Assembly: GCA_022845955.1 (NCBI GenBank)
Contig: AP025576.1
Span: 3,658,001-3,722,000 of the forward strand
DNA length: 64,000 nucleotides
Direction of reading: 5' to 3'
DNA from: Lachnospiraceae bacterium
GTDB lineage: Bacteria > Bacillota > Clostridia > Lachnospirales > Lachnospiraceae
The notes below the pieces were generated by a model, which ran no database searches, was not told where the DNA came from, and worked only from the letters and a program-made list of their open reading frames with translations. Both the position numbers and the translations under genes were made by a program. Of this stretch, positions 1 to 7,775 are shown in pieces (the first letter of the stretch is position 1; each line of letters opens with the position of its first letter).

Positions 1-830
1 TCCACGCTCCCGGTTATTCTGTCCGGGTGATAAAAGCCCTCATACATTTCCGTAGAAGCAGGGTTCTCAAAAACAGGAAGAAGGGACTGGAATTCCTGAG
101 CCAGCAGGATGGCGTTGCGCATCTTATTTTTGGCGCTTCCCGGATGCACACTATAGCCATGGACATGAAGCCTGGCTCCTGCAGCATTGAAATTCTCATA
201 TTCCAGTTCTCCCAGGGCACCTCCGTCCACGGTATAAGCGAAATCCGCCTGAAAGCCTTCCACATCAAAGTGATCCACACCGCAGCCCACTTCCTCATCC
301 GGGGTAAAGGCAATACGAATCGTGCCATGCTCTATTTCCGGATGGGCCAGCAGGGTCTGTGCCATTGTCATAATTTCCGCCACACCGGCTTTGTCGTCCG
401 CACCCAGAAGTGTGGTTCCGTCCGTTACGATCAGGCTTTTCCCCACATAATCCGAAAGCTCGGGATTTTCTTCTGCCGGCAGTACAATCTGCTGCTCTTC
501 ATTCAGGACAATATCCCCGCCTTCGTAATTTTCCACAATACGCGGTTTCACATTTTTACCGCTTACGGCAGGCGAGGTATCCATATGGGCTATAAATCCC
601 AGAACAGGCACCTTTTTGCCGTCCTCCTTCCGGTTGGAAGGAAGGGTGGCATACACATAGCCATAGGTTTCATCCATCCTTACATCGGCAGCACCCATCT
701 CCTTCAGTTCACGCGTCAGCAGACGCGCCAGATCCTTTTGCTTTTCCGTACTGGGAAAGGTGGTGCTGTCTTCATCCGACTGGGTATCTATTTTCACATA
801 TCTTAAGAATTTATCTACAACTGCACTCAT
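1..830 (-). CDS. pepT: peptidase T (tripeptide aminopeptidase), 3' end cut by window edge
   Basis: Cytosolic M20-family zinc exopeptidase that removes the N-terminal residue of tripeptides. The reading frame stays open to base 1, giving 276 visible codons of a family of about 410. Metal-site residues are in the expected order: HMD at about 82-84, the bridging DD at 145-146, the catalytic pair EE at 179-180 and an Asp at 202 (YTVDGG). Two in-frame ATGs are 6 nt apart; the one at 830 is chosen because an AGGAG lies 6 nt ahead of it, whereas the ATG at 836 would abut that ribosome site. It is the last visible gene of the minus-strand run that includes proA. The C-terminal part, which carries the last zinc ligand, lies outside the window. 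Confidence 0.93.
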   Translation of the reverse strand, partial: MSAVVDKFLRYVKIDTQSDEDSTTFPSTEKQKDLARLLTRELKEMGAADVRMDETYGYVYATLPSNRKEDGKKVPVLGFIAHMDTSPAVSGKNVKPRIVENYEGGDIVLNEEQQIVLPAEENPELSDYVGKSLIVTDGTTLLGADDKAGVAEIMTMAQTLLAHPEIEHGTIRIAFTPDEEVGCGVDHFDVEGFQADFAYTVDGGALGELEYENFNAAGARLHVHGYSVHPGSAKNKMRNAILLAQEFQSLLPVFENPASTEMYEGFYHPDRITGSV

Positions 831-843
831 TTTCATCTCCTGT

Positions 844-870
844 GTAACGGTTCAGGTATTAAACCGTTAC
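844..870. repeat. GTAACNGTTC intergenic palindrome, copy 1
   Basis: Inverted repeat GTAACGGTT (844-852) / AACCGTTAC (862-870), 9-bp arms, 9-nt loop, between proA and pepT. Its core GTAACGGTTC recurs in other gaps of this window (14982, 16731, 35097, 37164, 46863 and 46883). No T-run follows on the minus strand, so it is not an ordinary terminator. Confidence 0.7.
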
Positions 871-901
871 TCTCCTTTTCCTTTTTCTGTTTCCGCAGCC
901 G

Positions 902-2146
902 TCAGGGACGGATTTGGCCGTTCCCGCGGATCGCATATTTATAGGTGGTCAGCTCCTTCAGACCCATCGGGCCTCTTGCATGAAGCTTCTGGGTACTGAT
1001 CCCGATTTCCGCACCGAAGCCGAATTCAAAGCCATCGGTAAAGCGGGTGGATGCATTCACATAGACACAGGCGGAGTCCACTTCATTTAAAAACCGTTCT
1101 GCATGTTCGTTGTTTTCCGTGATGATAGAGTCGGAATGCCCGGTATTATAATGATTGATATGGGCGATTGCCTCATCCAGGGTATCTGCTGTTTTCACGG
1201 AAAGGATATAGTCCAGGTATTCCTTCCCATAATCCTCCGGTGCTGCGGGAACCGCTCCGGGAACGCAGAGTAACGTCCTTTCATCCCCGCGTATTTCCAC
1301 CTTTTTCTGCTGCAGAGCCTCTGCAAGGGCAGGGAGGATTTTCTCTCTCATTTTTTCATGGATTATCAGGGATTCACAGGCATTACATACCCCGATACGC
1401 TGGGTTTTGGCATTTATGATAATGGGGATCGCTTTTTCCGGATCCGCATATTCATCCACATAAATATGGCAGTTCCCGGTACCTGTTTCTATGACCGGTA
1501 CCGTACTGTTTTCCACAACGGCACGGATAAGGCCGGCGCCACCTCTGGGAATCAGCACATCCACATAATTGTTCAGCTTCATAAAGCGGGAAGTGGTTTC
1601 CCTGTCCGTATCCGTAATCAGCCCAATGGCATCCACACAGGCACCGCTGAGGGAAAGGGATTTCCGTATGCTTTCCGTTATGGCCGTATTGGAAGAAATG
1701 GCATCGCTCCCTCCTTTAAGAATGCAGGCATTTCCGGCCTTAAAGCAAAGGCCGAAGGCATCTGCCGTAACATTGGGGCGGGACTCATAGATGATGCCGA
1801 TAACCCCCAGCGGGACGCGGCGTTTTTCAATTTCCAGACCATTGGGGCGGGTCACATGCTCCAACACTTCTCCCAGAGGATCGGGCAGTCCGCAAATCTG
1901 AAGCAATCCTTCCGCCATTGCCTCCACCCTTTCTTCCGTCAGCTTCAGCCGATCCACCATTCCCGGATGCATGCCTGCATGGACCGCCCGTTCCACATCC
2001 TGCCCGTTGGCATCCAGTATGGGCTGCCTATCACGGATCAGGCCCTCTGCAACTGCCCTCAGGGAGGCGTTCTTTTCTGCCGTATCCATTTTCTGTACTT
2101 CATATTTCGCAGCAACCGCCGCTTTTCCCATATCTGTCAGATTCAT
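902..2146 (-). CDS. proA: gamma-glutamyl phosphate reductase
   Basis: Second enzyme of proline synthesis from glutamate: NADPH-dependent reduction of gamma-glutamyl phosphate to glutamate-5-semialdehyde in the cytosol. The 414-residue length matches the family, and the aldehyde-dehydrogenase-like fold is visible through SRPNVTADAFGLCFKAGN (near 130), the LIPRGGAGLI segment and the catalytic-cysteine segment RIGVCNACESLIIH (near 250). It lies 55 bp downstream of the folate cyclo-ligase gene and upstream of pepT. Its partner kinase proB is three genes upstream in the same run, so proB and proA are probably co-transcribed but separated by two unrelated genes, unlike the usual adjacent proBA pair. 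Confidence 0.96.
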   Translation of the reverse strand: MNLTDMGKAAVAAKYEVQKMDTAEKNASLRAVAEGLIRDRQPILDANGQDVERAVHAGMHPGMVDRLKLTEERVEAMAEGLLQICGLPDPLGEVLEHVTRPNGLEIEKRRVPLGVIGIIYESRPNVTADAFGLCFKAGNACILKGGSDAISSNTAITESIRKSLSLSGACVDAIGLITDTDRETTSRFMKLNNYVDVLIPRGGAGLIRAVVENSTVPVIETGTGNCHIYVDEYADPEKAIPIIINAKTQRIGVCNACESLIIHEKMREKILPALAEALQQKKVEIRGDERTLLCVPGAVPAAPEDYGKEYLDYILSVKTADTLDEAIAHINHYNTGHSDSIITENNEHAERFLNEVDSACVYVNASTRFTDGFEFGFGAEIGISTQKLHARGPMGLKELTTYKYAIRGNGQIRP

Positions 2147-2165
2147 ACCTCTCCCTCTCCTTTAC

Positions 2166-2205
2166 CTAAGGAACTGTCGCAAATGAATTCGCAGCACTTC
2201 CTTAG
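2166..2205 (-). other. palindrome between the folate cyclo-ligase gene and proA
   Basis: Outer arms CTAAGGAA (2166-2173) and TTCCTTAG (2198-2205) enclose a further stem, TGCGAA / TTTGCG on the minus strand. It overlaps the stop codon of the upstream gene. No T-run follows, so it may be an mRNA stabiliser, a weak pause site or a repeat element and not a full terminator. Confidence 0.45.
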
Positions 2206-2810
2206 CATCCTTCTATCCAGCCGGCTTCCGTTAAAATGCGGTCCGGACGCACATCGCTTTCTTTCTCCGGCACTTCCGGCAATAACTGGCAGCAATAACA
2301 GACGGCAATTTTTATTCCGGTACCAGTGCGTTTAAGAAAACGATCATAATAACCGCCTCCGTACCCCAGCCTGCGTCTCTCCCGATCGAAAGCGGTCCCT
2401 GGCACAAGGATCAGATCTCTGCACCCTGCCGAAGCTTCACCGGCCGCTTCTCTTTCCTCGTATTTTCTGCCCTCCGTTATGAGAGGCTCCGGAATGCCAT
2501 GGAATCCTTCCTTCAGCTCTTCTCTGTAAAGTACCCGGTAAAATACCATTGTCTTGCATGTCCCGTCAGGCTGGTTTTCTATCTTGGGACAAAAAACCTG
2601 TTTTCCGTCCTTCCAGGCTCTTTCCATCACCCTATAGGTGGATACCTCATCCAGATAGGAGGCATAAACCAGGATACGGCCAGCCTGCCGGTAAGCATCA
2701 TCGGAAAAAAGCTGTTCTGCAATACGCCGGTCCGCCGCATCCCTTTCCGCAAAAGAAAGGGCGGCCCGTCTGCGGAGCGCCTCTTTACGGCATTCCTGTT
2801 TAGTCTGCAT
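2202..2810 (-). CDS. 5-formyltetrahydrofolate cyclo-ligase
   Basis: MTHFS family: ATP-dependent conversion of 5-formyl-THF to 5,10-methenyl-THF, which returns this storage folate to one-carbon metabolism. The 202-residue protein has the family signature PGTAFDRERRRLGYGGGYYD near residue 150 and an N-terminal KEALRRRAALS segment that fits the nucleotide-binding start of the family. A longer frame reaches 2846, but ATG 2810 is preferred because it has a GGGGGA site just upstream and gives the usual N terminus. The first 11 bases overlap the end of the DUF896 gene, suggesting translational coupling. Confidence 0.93.
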   Translation of the reverse strand: MQTKQECRKEALRRRAALSFAERDAADRRIAEQLFSDDAYRQAGRILVYASYLDEVSTYRVMERAWKDGKQVFCPKIENQPDGTCKTMVFYRVLYREELKEGFHGIPEPLITEGRKYEEREAAGEASAGCRDLILVPGTAFDRERRRLGYGGGYYDRFLKRTGTGIKIAVCYCCQLLPEVPEKESDVRPDRILTEAGWIEGC

Positions 2811-3024
2811 GTTTTTCCCCCAGATTCGTGACGGAGCCGTCTTCATTTTCGATGGAGATAGACTTCAGCTGGGAACGCAGGTTGGCCTTTATGCTGTTAA
2901 TATATTCCTTACGAAGTCCGGCCTGTTCTTCCTTTTCCGCCCTGCTGAGGCCTTCAGCCTGGGATTTATGATACAGTTCATTGATTCTTTTTATCTTTTC
3001 ATCCATATTTAAAGGTTCTGCCAT
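2800..3024 (-). CDS. DUF896 (YnzC-like) small protein
   Basis: A 74-residue protein with the compact helical-hairpin pattern of the DUF896/UPF0291 family: MDEKIKRINELYHKSQ, then GLSRAEKEEQAGLRKEYI. Its function is not established; family members in Bacillus have been linked to the SOS-operon gene yneA region, which is no proof of role here. Start 3024 has GAGAGG about 8 nt upstream. It lies 18 bp downstream of proB and overlaps the next gene by 11 nt, so it is in the proline/folate operon. Identity rests on sequence pattern only. Confidence 0.85.
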   Translation of the reverse strand: MAEPLNMDEKIKRINELYHKSQAEGLSRAEKEEQAGLRKEYINSIKANLRSQLKSISIENEDGSVTNLGEKHAD

Positions 3025-3042
3025 AGCGATTCCCTCTCGTTT

Positions 3043-3903
3043 TTACTTGTTCAGTCTGCTTACAAAGCCGGGGAGGTCAAAATCTTCATCCCTGTGGGCC
3101 ACAAAAAGGGTTCCGTAATTTCTGCCGTCCATCAGCCTATGTATAATCCGGATATCCCTGCTGTTGGCAATCAACATATCCGCCCCTGCCTTGGTGGCTA
3201 TCTTGGCCGCCGTCAGTTTGGTATTCATACCTCCGGTACCTACACTGCTTCCGGTACTTCCTTTTCCCATATCCATATAAGCATCGGTAAGCTCCTCCAC
3301 GATCTCCACAAACTTTGCCCCGGGATTCTTCCGGGGATCATCGGTATACAGACCGTCAATATCGGAAAGCAGGATAAGCAGATCGGCTCCAATCAGCGCA
3401 GCAACAATCGCAGAAAGTGTATCGTTATCCATTTCCAGCTCATAGGTTGCTACGGTATCATTTTCATTGACAACAGGGATCACTCCCATCTGCAGCAGCT
3501 GGGAGAAGGTATTGTGGGCATTGTAACGGTTCAGGTTATCCACAATCGTATTTTTGGTCATAAGGATCTGGGCCGTCACCTGGTTGTACTCGGAAAAAAT
3601 ACGCTGGTAAGTCATCATCAGCCGGGACTGGCCGATGGCGGCACAGGCCTGCTTCATGGCTATCCGGTTATGATCGTTGATATCCTCTTCTTTCAGGTTC
3701 ATCGCTTTTTTCCCCTGGGCAATGGCACCTGAAGTGACAAGGACCACTTCTTTTCCCTGGTTTCTCAGATTACATAATTCTCTGACAAGCACCTCCAGCT
3801 TGATATAGTCCAGTTCTCCGGTTTCCGGGTGCTGGAGAGAGGAAGAACCTATTTTTACAACAATCCTTTTTTTATCCTTTAGTTTTTCACGATACTGAAC
3901 CAC
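3043..3903 (-). CDS. proB: glutamate 5-kinase, short form without PUA domain
   Basis: First enzyme of proline synthesis: ATP-dependent phosphorylation of glutamate. The amino-acid kinase fold is shown by VVKIGSSSL near residue 17, VTSGAIAQGK near 60, VVNENDTV near 145 and GTGGMNTKLTAAKIA near 220. At 286 residues it ends soon after the kinase domain; the C-terminal PUA domain of the approximately 367-residue enterobacterial enzyme is absent, a common variant in Firmicutes. The start is GTG at 3903 with GGAGG about 8 nt upstream. Feedback inhibition by proline maps to the kinase domain in known enzymes, so loss of PUA need not remove control. Confidence 0.95.
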   Translation of the reverse strand: MVQYREKLKDKKRIVVKIGSSSLQHPETGELDYIKLEVLVRELCNLRNQGKEVVLVTSGAIAQGKKAMNLKEEDINDHNRIAMKQACAAIGQSRLMMTYQRIFSEYNQVTAQILMTKNTIVDNLNRYNAHNTFSQLLQMGVIPVVNENDTVATYELEMDNDTLSAIVAALIGADLLILLSDIDGLYTDDPRKNPGAKFVEIVEELTDAYMDMGKGSTGSSVGTGGMNTKLTAAKIATKAGADMLIANSRDIRIIHRLMDGRNYGTLFVAHRDEDFDLPGFVSRLNK

Positions 3904-3932
3904 TTGCTTTTCCTCCGTATGCTTTTATCTTA

Positions 3933-5552
3933 TTAAATTTTAAAGCGTTTCGCAATAGCTTCCGCAACTTTCATACCGTCTATGGCGGCGGAAGTGATAC
4001 CTCCCGCATAACCGGCGCCTTCTCCGCAGGGATACAGTCCTGTAACCTGCGACTGGAAATCTTCCTGCCGGTGCATGCGTACAGGCGATGATGTCCGGCT
4101 CTCCACGCCGGAGAGACATACGGCATCATCGGCAAAGCCGGGAATCATTCTGTCAAAAGATTCCATCCCTTCGATAAAGGCTTTCCTTATAGTTTCCGGA
4201 AACAGGAACCGCAGATCGGCAAAGGTATACTGCCCTTTTATACAGGGCAGGAAATCGGAAGGAACCCTCTGTACTTTGCTTCCTTCCGGTTTTCCGGCAA
4301 ATTCCCCGTACCGCTGTACCGGGATCCGTCCTTTGCCAAGCCCCCAGGCCTTTTCTTCCAGTCCGCGTTGAAAAGCGATACCCGCCAGCGGCCCCCGGTA
4401 ATCCCCGGAAAAAGTTTCGAAATCTTCCGGCGTAACCGCAACAATAATGGCGCTGTTGGCGTTCCTTCCGTCCCGCCTGCTGTAGCTCATGCCGTTAACA
4501 GCCAGTCTTCCTTCCTCGCTGCTGGCATTGACCACGTATCCGCCCGGGCACATGCAGAAAGAATATACCCCTCTGTCCTCCCCGGTACGGGCTGTCAGCT
4601 TATAAGAAGCGGGAGGAAGGAATTCCGGCCATTCACTCGCATATTGGGAGTAATTGATCAGTGACTGGGGATGTTCCACACGCAGGCCCACGGCAAAGGC
4701 TTTTGCCTCCATGGGGATGTTCTTTCGTTCCAGCATTTCAAACGTATCTCTGGCGCTGTGCCCGACAGCAAGCACCACGGTTTCGGAAAGGAATTCCCGG
4801 CCCCCGGTGCATGTTACCCCGGTCACTCTGCCGCTTTCAACCAGCAGCTGTTCCACACGGGCATTAAAATGGACCTCACCGCCCCAGGCCAGGATCTGCT
4901 CCCGCATGTTCTTTACCACTTCCGAAAGAATATCCGTTCCGATATGGGGTTTGTTTTCATAAAGGATGCAGGAAGGCGCCCCGTGCTCCACGAGTATGCG
5001 CAGGACCTCACCGCCCCTTCCCTCTTTATCCTTAATCAGGGTATTCAGCTTGCCGTCAGAAAAAGTCCCGGCGCCGCCTTCTCCGAACTGGACATTGGAA
5101 TCCGGCAGACACGGCCCGCCGGCCCAGAAGGTTTCCACATCCTTTCTTCTCGACTGGACGTCCTTTCCCCGTTCCAGGAGGATAGGACGGTATCCGGCCT
5201 TTGCGAGCATATATCCGCAGAACAGGCCGGCAGGTCCCATACCTATGATAAGCGGCCGGTGGGTCCCTTTTTCCATTCCCGGTTCAGGAAACCGATAAGG
5301 GGCAGGTGTAACCCGGGATACGCTGGTATCGCGGCACCTGCGGATTACCTTTTCTTCGCTTCCGCTTTTCAATGTCACATCCACCACATACGAAAACCAT
5401 ATTTCAGGTTTTTTTCTGGCATCTATGGACTGTTTTACCACATGGCAGGAAGCTATCTGTTCCGGCAAAAGCCGCAGCACTTTGGCAGCCTTCTCTTCCA
5501 ATGCTTCCGCCGCATGCCCCGGTTTTAATTTCATCTGTTGTATTCTGATCAT
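3933..5552 (-). CDS. FAD-dependent oxidoreductase (COG2509-type)
   Basis: Predicted soluble flavoprotein of 539 residues. An N-terminal domain of about 90 residues, of the kind seen in the COG2509 group, precedes the FAD-binding Rossmann motif IIGMGPAGLFCGYMLA. The family-typical stretches NVQFGEGGAGTFSDGKL and LRVEHPQSLIN follow, and the C-terminal FAD loop YPCGEGAGYAGGI is near residue 510. The substrate is unknown. The frame extends to 5705, but ATG 5552 is chosen because it starts the conserved domain, has AAGGA upstream and avoids a large overlap with the neighbouring flavoprotein gene. It sits 46 bp downstream of that gene; two unrelated FAD enzymes in tandem ahead of proB is a recurring Clostridia arrangement by my recollection. 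Confidence 0.85.
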   Translation of the reverse strand: MIRIQQMKLKPGHAAEALEEKAAKVLRLLPEQIASCHVVKQSIDARKKPEIWFSYVVDVTLKSGSEEKVIRRCRDTSVSRVTPAPYRFPEPGMEKGTHRPLIIGMGPAGLFCGYMLAKAGYRPILLERGKDVQSRRKDVETFWAGGPCLPDSNVQFGEGGAGTFSDGKLNTLIKDKEGRGGEVLRILVEHGAPSCILYENKPHIGTDILSEVVKNMREQILAWGGEVHFNARVEQLLVESGRVTGVTCTGGREFLSETVVLAVGHSARDTFEMLERKNIPMEAKAFAVGLRVEHPQSLINYSQYASEWPEFLPPASYKLTARTGEDRGVYSFCMCPGGYVVNASSEEGRLAVNGMSYSRRDGRNANSAIIVAVTPEDFETFSGDYRGPLAGIAFQRGLEEKAWGLGKGRIPVQRYGEFAGKPEGSKVQRVPSDFLPCIKGQYTFADLRFLFPETIRKAFIEGMESFDRMIPGFADDAVCLSGVESRTSSPVRMHRQEDFQSQVTGLYPCGEGAGYAGGITSAAIDGMKVAEAIAKRFKI

Positions 5553-5598
5553 TTTCCTTATTCCTCTCGGTGCCTGTTGCTTGCAGCAGGGTGTCCGG

Positions 5599-6885
5599 CT
5601 ACAGGGAAAGCCCTGCCGCCCGGCCTGCCAGATAGCCGCTGGTCCAGGCCCACTGCAGATTATAGCCTCCGCACCGCCCGTCCACATCCAGCAGCTCTCC
5701 TGCAAGGTATAAGTCCTGACAGCAGCGGGATCGCAGCTGTGAGTCCACCTCCGTCAGCGGAACTCCTCCGGCGCAAACCTGGGCGTTGGCAAACGGATTG
5801 GATGCCGTCACGGTCACTTCGAAACGCCGGAGCATGGCAAACACTTTTTTCACGGAGACAAGAGTTCCGGAGGATACCAGATCCTCCCCATGAAGTCCAT
5901 TCAGTTTCCACACGGTCTGAATAATTTTTTTGTTAACCAGGCCATTAAAAAGGACCTCCATGCTTCTGCCATGGCAGGCTCTTATTTTTTTCTCAATAAG
6001 GGAATTCCATATCTCTTCCTTTCCGCAGAAACCGGGCAGAAAGTCAAGGAAAGCCTTCACCCTGCATCCTTCAGCCAGGGCTGCCGATGCGAAACGGCTC
6101 AGCTGGAATACAGGGATTCCGGATATGCCGTAATCCGTCAGCTGGAGTTCTCCCTGCTCGCTGTATTCTTTTCCGGTAGCATGGCTCCCTTTTTTTCCTT
6201 CCACGATCAGACGGATACCGGCATCACAGCGGACACCGGCAAGACCCTTCCAGAAGCTGCCTGCACAGCGCAGCTGTACCAGCGCCGGAAGGGGCCGGAT
6301 CAGGGAATGCCCAAAACTTCTTGCCAGTTCATAACCCCCCATATCCTCCGTTTTTTCACCTGCCGTGCTGCCGCAGGCCAGTATAAGACGCCTGAATATA
6401 TAGCTCTCTCCCCGTGCCTGTATATAAAAACCGGTATTACGGCCTTCCCTGCGGTATTCGGCATGTTCCACCCTGCATTCGGTAATTGTCCGGATATTCC
6501 TTTCCTCCAGAGCAAAACGCAGGGTGTCAAGTACGGTGGCCGCCTGTCCGGAAAGCGGATAGACATACCCATTTTTATCCGTTACAAGCATACCAAGCCT
6601 TTCGAACTGCCGGAGCGTATCCTCTACGCCGAACCGGGCAAAGAAAGCAGAAAGCAGCTCCGGGTTCCTGCTCCGGTAATAGCAGCCGGGATTTTCCACG
6701 GAAAAAGACAGGTTGGTTAAATTACATTTCCCATTCCCTGTCGCAAGAAGTTTTTTCCCCACTCTATCCTTTTTTTCCAGAAGTACGATCCCGCCCGGCC
6801 GGCCTTTCATACTGTCCGCCGCCGCTATTGCGGCCATCAGCCCGGAGGCGCCGCCTCCTATAATACCAATTTCTTTTTTCTGCAT
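5599..6885 (-). CDS. HI0933/BaiN-family flavoprotein
   Basis: NAD(P)/FAD-dependent oxidoreductase of 428 residues. The dinucleotide fold IIGGGASGLMAAIAAA begins at residue 8, LLATGNGKCNLTN follows near 50, and the C-terminal GYNLQWAWTSGYLAG closes the FAD site. The family includes BaiN, implicated in bile-acid 7-dehydroxylation in Clostridium scindens, and YhiN-like proteins; membership does not show bile-acid activity here, because the family is nearly universal in Lachnospiraceae and no other bai gene is present. It is the first gene of the run that continues into proB and proA. Confidence 0.87.
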   Translation of the reverse strand: MQKKEIGIIGGGASGLMAAIAAADSMKGRPGGIVLLEKKDRVGKKLLATGNGKCNLTNLSFSVENPGCYYRSRNPELLSAFFARFGVEDTLRQFERLGMLVTDKNGYVYPLSGQAATVLDTLRFALEERNIRTITECRVEHAEYRREGRNTGFYIQARGESYIFRRLILACGSTAGEKTEDMGGYELARSFGHSLIRPLPALVQLRCAGSFWKGLAGVRCDAGIRLIVEGKKGSHATGKEYSEQGELQLTDYGISGIPVFQLSRFASAALAEGCRVKAFLDFLPGFCGKEEIWNSLIEKKIRACHGRSMEVLFNGLVNKKIIQTVWKLNGLHGEDLVSSGTLVSVKKVFAMLRRFEVTVTASNPFANAQVCAGGVPLTEVDSQLRSRCCQDLYLAGELLDVDGRCGGYNLQWAWTSGYLAGRAAGLSL

Positions 6886-6935
6886 GGATGCCGATTCCTG
6901 TCCTCAAATGTTACCAAAGTATTTTCATTATAATA

Positions 6936-7616
6936 CTAACTGGAATAAGACTCAAGGAAATTATACAGTTCGGCTTCACTTCCCACATATTTAAACTGGA
7001 GGATTTCCCTTGCCAATTTATCGGAAAGGCTTTGTATGGGTATTCCTGTGGACATATATTTTGTTCTTTTATCCACCTCATAAACCACTACATAGTTATT
7101 TTCCACCGCAAGATAAAACTCCGTACATTTCTTTTTGCTCTCATAATTTTTCTGGATGACTACCTCCTGTGCGGAAAATTTCTGTACATCCAAAGAAAGG
7201 AAACCCTTGTTCAAATCATTCAGTGACGGCGAGGACGCATAGCTGGTCATCGCCGACAGGAATTCCTCTCTGTCCATGCCGATATACTGCTCCGGTACCG
7301 GGCTTTCCTCTTCTTCTCTGCTGGAATCGGTCAAATCAAGGCTTTTTATAACAAAGCGTGTATCACAGGTGATCACGGCTCCGCCTGTCCCCAGAGCCTG
7401 CATACTTTCCTGGATGTCCGTCGCAGCCCCGGAAACGGAAGTCCCGCCGGAACCATCATCATCCCCGGAAGCAACATCCTGTGTAATGGGCTGCTCTTGT
7501 CTGGAATTCTGGCTGGGATAAAAGAAATCATGTAATTTAACAGATGCCAGAAAGCCTACAGCAAGCATCAGAATAGGATAAATAACAAATATGCTGATTT
7601 TTTTCCACAAACGCAT
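6936..7616 (-). CDS. membrane-anchored protein with possible BofC-like C-terminal domain
   Basis: A 226-residue protein of unproven function. Residues 8-30 form one membrane segment (IFVIYPILMLAVGFLASV), followed by a low-complexity Asp/Ser/Gly linker (about 37-70) and a folded outer domain. The C-terminal 80 residues, with NNYVVVYEVDKRTKYMSTGI and ending ELYNFLESYSS, resemble the forespore regulator BofC C-terminal domain as I remember it, but the match is weak and needs a profile search. It lies between the terminator of the sporulation-linked operon and the flavoprotein genes, and is likely transcribed alone or as the first gene of the downstream run. Confidence 0.6.
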   Translation of the reverse strand: MRLWKKISIFVIYPILMLAVGFLASVKLHDFFYPSQNSRQEQPITQDVASGDDDGSGGTSVSGAATDIQESMQALGTGGAVITCDTRFVIKSLDLTDSSREEEESPVPEQYIGMDREEFLSAMTSYASSPSLNDLNKGFLSLDVQKFSAQEVVIQKNYESKKKCTEFYLAVENNYVVVYEVDKRTKYMSTGIPIQSLSDKLAREILQFKYVGSEAELYNFLESYSS

Positions 7617-7683
7617 AAGAACCTCCTGCTCTTAGGAACTGTCCCTTTTGTATGAAGTATCCGCATATTTTTGATTATTTATA

Positions 7684-7711
7684 CAAAAAACAGCCGCTAT
7701 TAAGCGACTGT
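7684..7711 (-). terminator. intrinsic terminator of the rlmH-to-flippase run
   Basis: On the minus strand a 9-bp stem (ACAGTCGCT / AGCGGCTGT with one G-U pair, loop TAAT) is followed directly by TTTTTTG. It lies 65 bp after the flippase stop codon. Confidence 0.85.
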
Positions 7712-7775
7712 CCTCCGAATTTTCTTTTCCGGCCGGGTATCCTGCGGTCTGCTGCAGGGTATCTGCCCCTCCGGC

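Noticed and set aside
1358..2335. Plus-strand frame of 325 codons opposite proA
   Set aside because: It is a shadow of proA, with His/Arg/Phe-rich composition typical of antisense frames.
3523..3532. GTAACGGTTC inside proB
   Set aside because: It is part of a conserved coding block (NLNRYNAHN) with no inverted partner, so it is counted as chance.
4692..4712. MEAKAF in the COG2509 flavoprotein as a further MEAKHS copy
   Set aside because: It falls in a block that I recall as conserved in the family, and the DNA matches the repeat only over the first half.
5599..6885. Bile-acid 7-dehydroxylation role for the BaiN-like protein
   Set aside because: No other bai gene lies nearby, and the family is widespread in gut Clostridia.
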